This document shows positions 58,319 through 64,000 of a DNA stretch of 64,000 bases, one piece after another. Within the stretch, counting starts at the first letter, position 1, and each line of letters opens with the position of its first letter. The notes under the pieces are model-generated. The model was given only the letters and a program-made list of their open reading frames with translations. It was not told the origin of the DNA and ran no database searches. The position numbers and the translations under genes are program-made. The stretch is from Lineolata rhizophorae (taxonomy: Eukaryota; Ascomycota; Dothideomycetes; Lineolatales; Lineolataceae). The stretch lies in the NCBI GenBank assembly GCA_010093515.1, contig MU001712.1, forward strand, positions 1 through 64,000. The letters are read 5' to 3'.

Positions 58319-61300
58319 ATGGCCTCAGCCGCCATGTCGTCTCTCAACCGCCCGCTCGGCCGCCACCAGCAGCCGCAGCAGCCGCAGCAGCCGCAGCAGC
58401 CGCAGCAGCAACCACGCCGTCGCCCGCCCGCCACCTACGGCCGTCCCAAGAGCGCCGCGCCGCTCCTCTCGCGCCGATCCGGTGCTTTGGCGACGAAGCC
58501 CGCGAGCAAGTACGGCAACAGCGGCCCTCAATCGTCATCTTCCGCCTCCGCGCGCCCCGCCGCCTCCGACGCGGCGTTCTCGCTAGGCGGTGGCGGCATC
58601 TTCGACCTGCCGTCGTCCGACGACGAGCGCGCTGTCCCCGCGCGCACTACAATTCCTTCGCGGCCGCGGCCGCTGCCCAAGCAGGAGCTCAACACGCCGA
58701 AGACCGCGCCGCCGCCGCCGCCGCCGCCGCCACCTCCAGCCGCGCTCAGCTCGCCGGGCTCCGACACGGATAGAACGTCTGACATGTCAACTACAAGCGC
58801 GAGGAAGCGCAAGCGCGAAGATGGAGTGGTAGAGGTGGTTATAACCAAGCCGCCGTCCTCGAATCCTAAACAGTCGCATGTGCCGGAGGAGACGCGGGCT
58901 GCTGGGCGTGGAAAGCTCAAGTCGGTTCCAAAGGTCAAAAGGCCGGCTCAGGCCATCTCGAAGCCGGTGGGGCAGACTATGGTACAAAAGAAGGAGAGTT
59001 TGGACATGTTGACAAAGGCGAAAAAGCCGAGGCAAACATATGGAAGAGCTGGGAGCGAGGGCCTCAAAACGCCAAAGGCAACTTTTAGCCCGGGTGTTCT
59101 ACCCGCTATGCTCGGCAGCGATTCCGACAAGATGGACGATGCCTTTGACCGGTCTCCATCTCCGCCCCCCAGTGCGCGGCCGGTATCTCGTAAGAGCGTG
59201 GATAACGCTGTTTACGACACCCTACCGAGCACACCACCTAGGCCAAGCTCAGAAAGCGCGAATCCTCTGCCAGGATCTACGGCACCGGAGCAAAATGGCG
59301 TAAAAGCCAGGCTGCAAAATGGAACCGGGACTACATACAGCCCAAGTGCATTACCGATAAGGCGGCTTCGCATTAGCGACCCTCTGGGACCGAAAAGTCC
59401 TGGTATCACGAAAGTCAGGTCCGATCTTGTCGTGCGGGACAAGGCTCGCAAAGTGCGGCTCATCGACACGCTTATCCAAGATGCTCCGAACGAGGATTCG
59501 GAAATGAACGATAGCTTTGATGTTCCCATGGACGATGGAACGAACAGAGTAGAAACCAATAGTTTTAGTGCCATAAGTTCTCAGTCGTCCCAAGATCAGT
59601 CACAAAAGGCCTCACAGGAAGGAACACCTCGAACCAAGCGGACGACCATGGCAGCGATTCCCGGTAAAGATGCAACGCTGACAAATGTTGGTCCTCGAAT
59701 CACCTATGCCAAGCAGAGATCTTACCTCGAAGAAGAGACTTTGGAGAAGGCCCTCTTGTTAGATGGGCCCGTACCTCCTGTGAATGGTCTTGGAGGTGGT
59801 CCCGACCAAGGAGCGAAAGCTGCGTCTCAATCGCAATCGCTATTCTCCCAGGATGAAGATCTTGAAGACAGCCAGGGACAGATTCGTAGCGTTCACGAAC
59901 TCCGAGCAGCGGGTGGAAACAAACGGTTTATCGACGAGGTGGATGCTGTCATGGAGGACATGGAGAGCAAGGGGGCTGGGTCTCTGTCTCGGCGCCGCAG
60001 CGCCATTATGGAACTCTGCAGCAAGCTCGAAGATGAGAAATTTGCCAAGCGCTTCCTGGATCATGCCTTTGATCGACGAATCTGCAAGAGTTTGACGGGC
60101 ACCACGGACGAAATCCTGGGCTTTGCCGCTGCGGTTGTGATTATCTTGCTCATCCAAGCGGACGCCCCCGCTTTGTGCATCCAAGGGATGTACGAGACAG
60201 GCCTGCTGGATGTTCTCCTGGCCATGCTCGATGTCGACAAACATATCACTCGCGTCGCCAAGGAACGGCGAGTGAACATGTCGAAGATGGCGCAGTCTTC
60301 CTTGGCCGAATTTGCGGACATGGTCAAAGATTTTGTAGACTGGGACGTGGATGATCCACCTGACATGTCACCACGGAATGTGGCGTTGAAGGCTATTGAT
60401 GCTTTGCTAATGAAGCTGAGGCATTTTGGGAACAAGCAACCGTTGTTCGACGATACCATGGTCTCAAAGCTTCTTGAGATTATCAGGAAGACTATGAACG
60501 TTGATACCGCTCCTGCAGCCGCACAATTCTCGCAGATGCACATTCTCTCCATACTAGAACTGGCGTCTGTGGCCTCGATCCCGGAAGATTCCGAAACGCT
60601 CTGGAGTTCATCTACTCTTCGCTCCATCACTTCGATACTACCTGCTCTGCTTGTCCCTGACCCGGACCCAGTCACGGGTCTGGCGCCTGAACCTGACGCG
60701 AGCATCGAAACCACCATCTCCAGGCTTACCGTCAACCTCACGAACAACAATCCGACAGCCTGCAAGCTGTTCTCCGACTCGGCTGTCGTGCAGGCGTTCC
60801 TGCGGAGCATGAGACGCAAATTTGCTGCGATCGATGCGGCGGAGGACGAGGACGAGCGCGCGGAGACGGTCGACCGACTCATTCTCGCAACGGGGGCCAT
60901 GATTAACCTCGCCGAGTGTGAAGACAATGCGCGAAAGGCAGCATTGGACGACGATGGTACTCTACTTGGCGATCTAATAGCATCCTTCCTGGAGGGCCGG
61001 AAGAAGGCGGAAAAGGTACGTCTGGCGCATATTTCAAACCTGCAGTCGCTTCCACCCCCATTCGCGCCCTCGAGATGCTAACGTAGCCCTCGCCAGGCCG
61101 ACTCGATGGAAGAGTCGCACGCGTCCGTCGCCCTCGGCTGGTTGTCGGTCTACCTCGGCCAGATCTGCCGCAACACGCGGGCGCGCGCCCGCGTCGCCGC
61201 CGGCCTGCCCGGCGGCTCCCTCGCCGTCCTCATCGAGGCCGTCGACCTCTTCGCGCAGCTGCACCAGCGCATCGTCGAGGTGGGACTCGGCGCCGCCGGC

Positions 61301-61492
61301 GGGATGCGCGGAAGCGGAGGCGGGGCGGGTCCGGCTGCGGCGAGCGCCGCCGGGGCCGCCGGTGGCGCCGTGGCCGAGTTCGACGCCGCGACCGTTGCGG
61401 ATGTCGGCATGGACTTGGACATCGAGGAAGTGTGGAGCGGGTATACGGACAAGCTGAGGAAGCTGGTGTCGACGCTGAAGCTTGTTGCGTAG
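58319..61492 (+). CDS. WPL1: WAPL/Rad61 cohesin-release factor
   Basis: Exons 58319-61015 and 61097-61492 (81 bp intron) encode 1030 residues. The N-terminal half is disordered, beginning with a Gln-Pro repeat (residues about 17-33, CAGCCG units) and an eleven-proline run near residue 132. Many Ser/Pro sites follow. The WAPL domain (PF07814) fills the C-terminal half: HELRAAGGNKRFIDEVDAVM, SLSRRRSAIMELCSKLEDEK, FAKRFLDHAFDRRI and the following ARM-like helices. WAPL opens the cohesin ring with Pds5 and controls loop size and heterochromatin. The last exon contains a Gly/Ala-rich insert. The first ATG is used; a second Met lies at residue 6. Confidence 0.92.
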
Positions 61493-61603
61493 GGAGGTGC
61501 GAGGGGAAGGGGTTCACTTTTTGGGGCTGTCTTTGCGGTAGCTGCTTATTCTACACTTTTGCCATCTTCATGTTTCTTGGCTGTTGGGAAATTGGAAGGT
61601 TGT

Positions 61604-61627
61604 CTGTTTGTTTGTTTGTTTGTTTGT
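61604..61627. repeat. (TTTG)n microsatellite
   Basis: About six tandem TGTT/TTTG units, about 110 bp 3' of the WAPL stop, within its probable 3' UTR. Confidence 0.85.
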
Positions 61628-63026
61628 AGCCGGAGAAACCTGGCTGTGCTGGAGAAATGTCGTTCATGGGAAAGGGGAGACCGGAGTTCGGAAACCCCTG
61701 ATGTCAACTTGGGCTGCTGAGGCAGTTGTGCAAAAATGATGTACTTGGCTGAACAACTTTCTCCAGTTGCGCGGAGAAGGGTTGGTTTGTCCGAGGTTTG
61801 AGAGTAGCAAGTTTCTTTTTCAATTCTTGCGGTGTGTCTTACAGAGGCCTAGTCTTTTAGCCGCTGGGCGGAAGGCGGAAGTTAATCCTTTGTGTTGCCT
61901 CTTTGGTCCAGTTTTTAATGACGCATGGTCGATCTAGATACACAGTACCAGGGGCCTGGATTTCGGGAGAAGATTTCTCTTTTTTTTTTTTTTTTTTTAA
62001 GGTTTGTTTTCTTATCTGGAAACGGCAGTTCGGCATTTATGGAAAGGGGGGACGGTGTTGTTTAGATACATACATACATACTAGGTTGCTAAAGTGCCGA
62101 GGGCTAAGGCCCGAGGTTGGGCATGAACGGTCTCGCAACGGCAGGAACTCCGTGGAGGCGGTGGAAGAAAAGGTCGGGAGTTGAAAAGGCAGATCATAGC
62201 GTCCGACGGAGGAAGTTTCCAAAGTGTCTAGACAGGATGGTCGGGAAGGGAAGCAGGCTGTTGATATGAGCTCTCGCATTCATTAATGTGTATCTACCTA
62301 ACGGGCTGGGCAGCCCTTCGGTACCGGACATGTGGGAAAGTTCCTGGGAAATTGAGTGCGGCAGCATTGCCGAGCGAAGCTTTCTAGAAACTTGGACGGT
62401 AGATTCGAATAATGCGGCATGCATAGGTGCATGCATACGACGTACGTAGTACACATTCGGGCAGCATCCATGTGCCAGCCGTCCATAATTCGCGCAAAAA
62501 GAACAAAATTAAGCTACGTAGCGCTGACTTCTCTCAAGTCACCTCTCTGCTTCGCCCACCGTTTTACGTTCAACAACAATGACGCCCGATCAGCAGACGG
62601 GCTTTTATTCGCGCCCGTCCTGCCTTCTCGCGAGTCTATGTCCTGCTACTGAGTACATAGTCTTAACGGATACGTACGGACCTAAGGAGTACTGCTGCAT
62701 CTGCCTGGGCCTGCGCTATGTACTACGTGCGTAGTAAAGCAGCGGAGGGCAGAGCGAGGTGCCCCGGCCGCAACCGCGCCCGCGCGCGCCAATCGGCGGC
62801 CGGGGGTTTGATTCCCGGGTCCGAGGGCCCGGATGCCGGAGCGTGGCTGACTTGCCGGGGCATTTGGGCCGGGGGGTGCGGGGGTAGGGTGTTTGCGCTG
62901 GGGGTTGTGGTGTCGGATCGGGGCCGGCCGGGCTCGATTGCCCTAAGTACCTACCCTATGAACTAATGTAGGCACTCCCCTTTGACGCATGCTGGGGAAT
63001 AATTGTGACTTTGTGAGATGGTACGG

Positions 63027-63050
63027 TGCTGGTGTTGGTGTTGGTGTTGG
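63027..63050. repeat. (GGTGTT)n short tandem repeat
   Basis: Four units of GGTGTT, with one mismatch at each end. Confidence 0.8.
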
Positions 63051-63785
63051 AACTCTCAACTCGCCGGGCCGCGCTCCCCACGGCTAGCTACGGCCTACAT
63101 ACCTACGTACGTGGCTGCGCTGCCGTGGGAGGTGACGGGTCACCGTCTGACAGAGCGGGTGGGATTGGAAGTATTCCAGTCGCTTCCTCGACGCAGGCTG
63201 GAATCCGTGCGCGACAGCGGAACGGCACGCATCGGTTTCTTTGCTTTTGCGGTTCTCGCCTCTTCATCTCGTCTTCGCAGCCCACATGCAGGAGTCGGGA
63301 ACCAGGTCGAGGCAATCCGGGAACGTGGTGACGGGAGTGAGACAGACCTAACCCAGGGCCGACTAGCCGGGGCACCTGTGGTGTGGTGGCGGTAAGCGAA
63401 AGAGGCAGCTGGATAAGTGGTACGTGGTATGTAGCAGCAGCTCGAAGGAGTGCATGTGTGTGTGTGCGTGGTGTCAGTGTGACGGCTCGCGTTCAACGGC
63501 GGCGCGAAGAAGCAAACAGCCGTGCCACGGGAGGCCCGCCAGCGACTCGCACAGAGAGAGGAGGAGGGTCGGATGCAAGGCACAAGAACCGTCTCGTCCA
63601 AGCACATGGCGGGCCTTCACCCACATGGGCCGAAAGGGCCTCCTGCCATCTCTCTTCCCAACGGCCAATTGATAGCAATCGGTCTCCAAAGTCTTCCCCG
63701 AGCAGAAAATCCTGCATCCTCCCGGTGGGGGGCGCCCCTCGGCTCTGTTCGAATCTCGTAGTCGTACGCAAGCAGCCCGTCTCTA

Positions 63786-63827
63786 CCCATCCATCCATCC
63801 ATCCATCCGCCCATCCGTCCATCCATT
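63786..63827. repeat. (CCAT)n microsatellite
   Basis: About ten CCAT units with two interruptions (CCGC and CCGT). Confidence 0.9.
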
Positions 63828-64000
63828 ACGGCGCCAGGCCTTCGGACCTAGCCGGGCACCTGGACAGCCACACAAGCTCGGAGAGGGCAAAAGTCGCGCA
63901 ACCGAGCGAACGGATCTAGCGACCAACAGGACATTCCATTATGTACTCGCGCGCCTCTCAGCCCGTCGACGTTAGTAAAACAGGCCCATCGGGGCGGGGC

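Larger units (their letters stand above)
61493..64000. other. Intergenic region to the window edge
   Basis: No supported gene. Overlapping GC-rich frames occur on both strands near 62700-63900. The region carries a T19 tract (61980-61998) and several simple repeats listed separately. Sequence such as CTACGTACGT recurs (62440-62460, 63100-63115). Confidence 0.55.

Noticed and set aside
63740-63770. GTTCGAATC resembling a tRNA B box
   Set aside because: No A box or acceptor-stem pairing at the right distance.

Overview
The window is a chromosome end of a filamentous ascomycete, most likely a Sordariomycete. It opens with a (CCCTAA)n telomere. The genes carry short introns (about 45-115 bp) with GTRNGT donors and CTAAC/CTGAC branch sites. 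The families present (HET domain, FunK1-type kinase, STE3 receptor, Ytp1/DUF2427, RFX regulator, Clr5-like/LRR/ankyrin protein) are typical of Pezizomycotina. I could not fix genus or species.

Layout. 1-95 is telomere. 0.1-8 kb is a subtelomeric accessory block: a protein kinase gene whose visible part starts less than 1 kb from the chromosome end, a HET-domain gene with a small BIR-domain frame directly upstream on the same strand, a decayed FunK1 kinase, and a likely LINE ORF1 relic. 8-14 kb is transitional: an STE3-type pheromone receptor, a conserved membrane protein of unknown function, and an alpha/beta hydrolase with a frameshift and no nucleophile serine. From about 14.9 kb the content is mostly core: a Ytp1-like membrane protein, Swi5, an ABCB multidrug transporter, peptidyl-tRNA hydrolase, an acyltransferase-3 protein, an RFX transcription factor, Yop1, Sec61 alpha, exocyst Sec8, a small spliced membrane protein, a Clr5-like/LRR/ankyrin protein, ribosomal protein eS1, a Ser/Pro-rich protein, a URC1-type GTP cyclohydrolase II homologue and the cohesin regulator WAPL.

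Functional links. Yop1 (ER shaping), Sec61 alpha (ER translocation) and Sec8 (exocytosis) lie next to each other, and Sec61 and Sec8 share a 545 bp divergent promoter. Other head-to-head pairs are Ytp1-like/Swi5 (295 bp), RFX/Yop1 (1.16 kb) and URC1/WAPL (785 bp). The HET and BIR frames are a candidate nonself-recognition or cell-death locus and may form one spliced gene.

Long gene-poor stretches lie at 22.0-23.7, 26.7-30.6, 51.6-55.1 and 61.5-64 kb. The 28.45-30.3 kb part looks clearly more AT-rich than its surroundings and has no open frame, as expected of a decayed repeat. Exon-intron models were read by eye from splice consensus, frame continuity and family motifs. No alignment or transcript was available.
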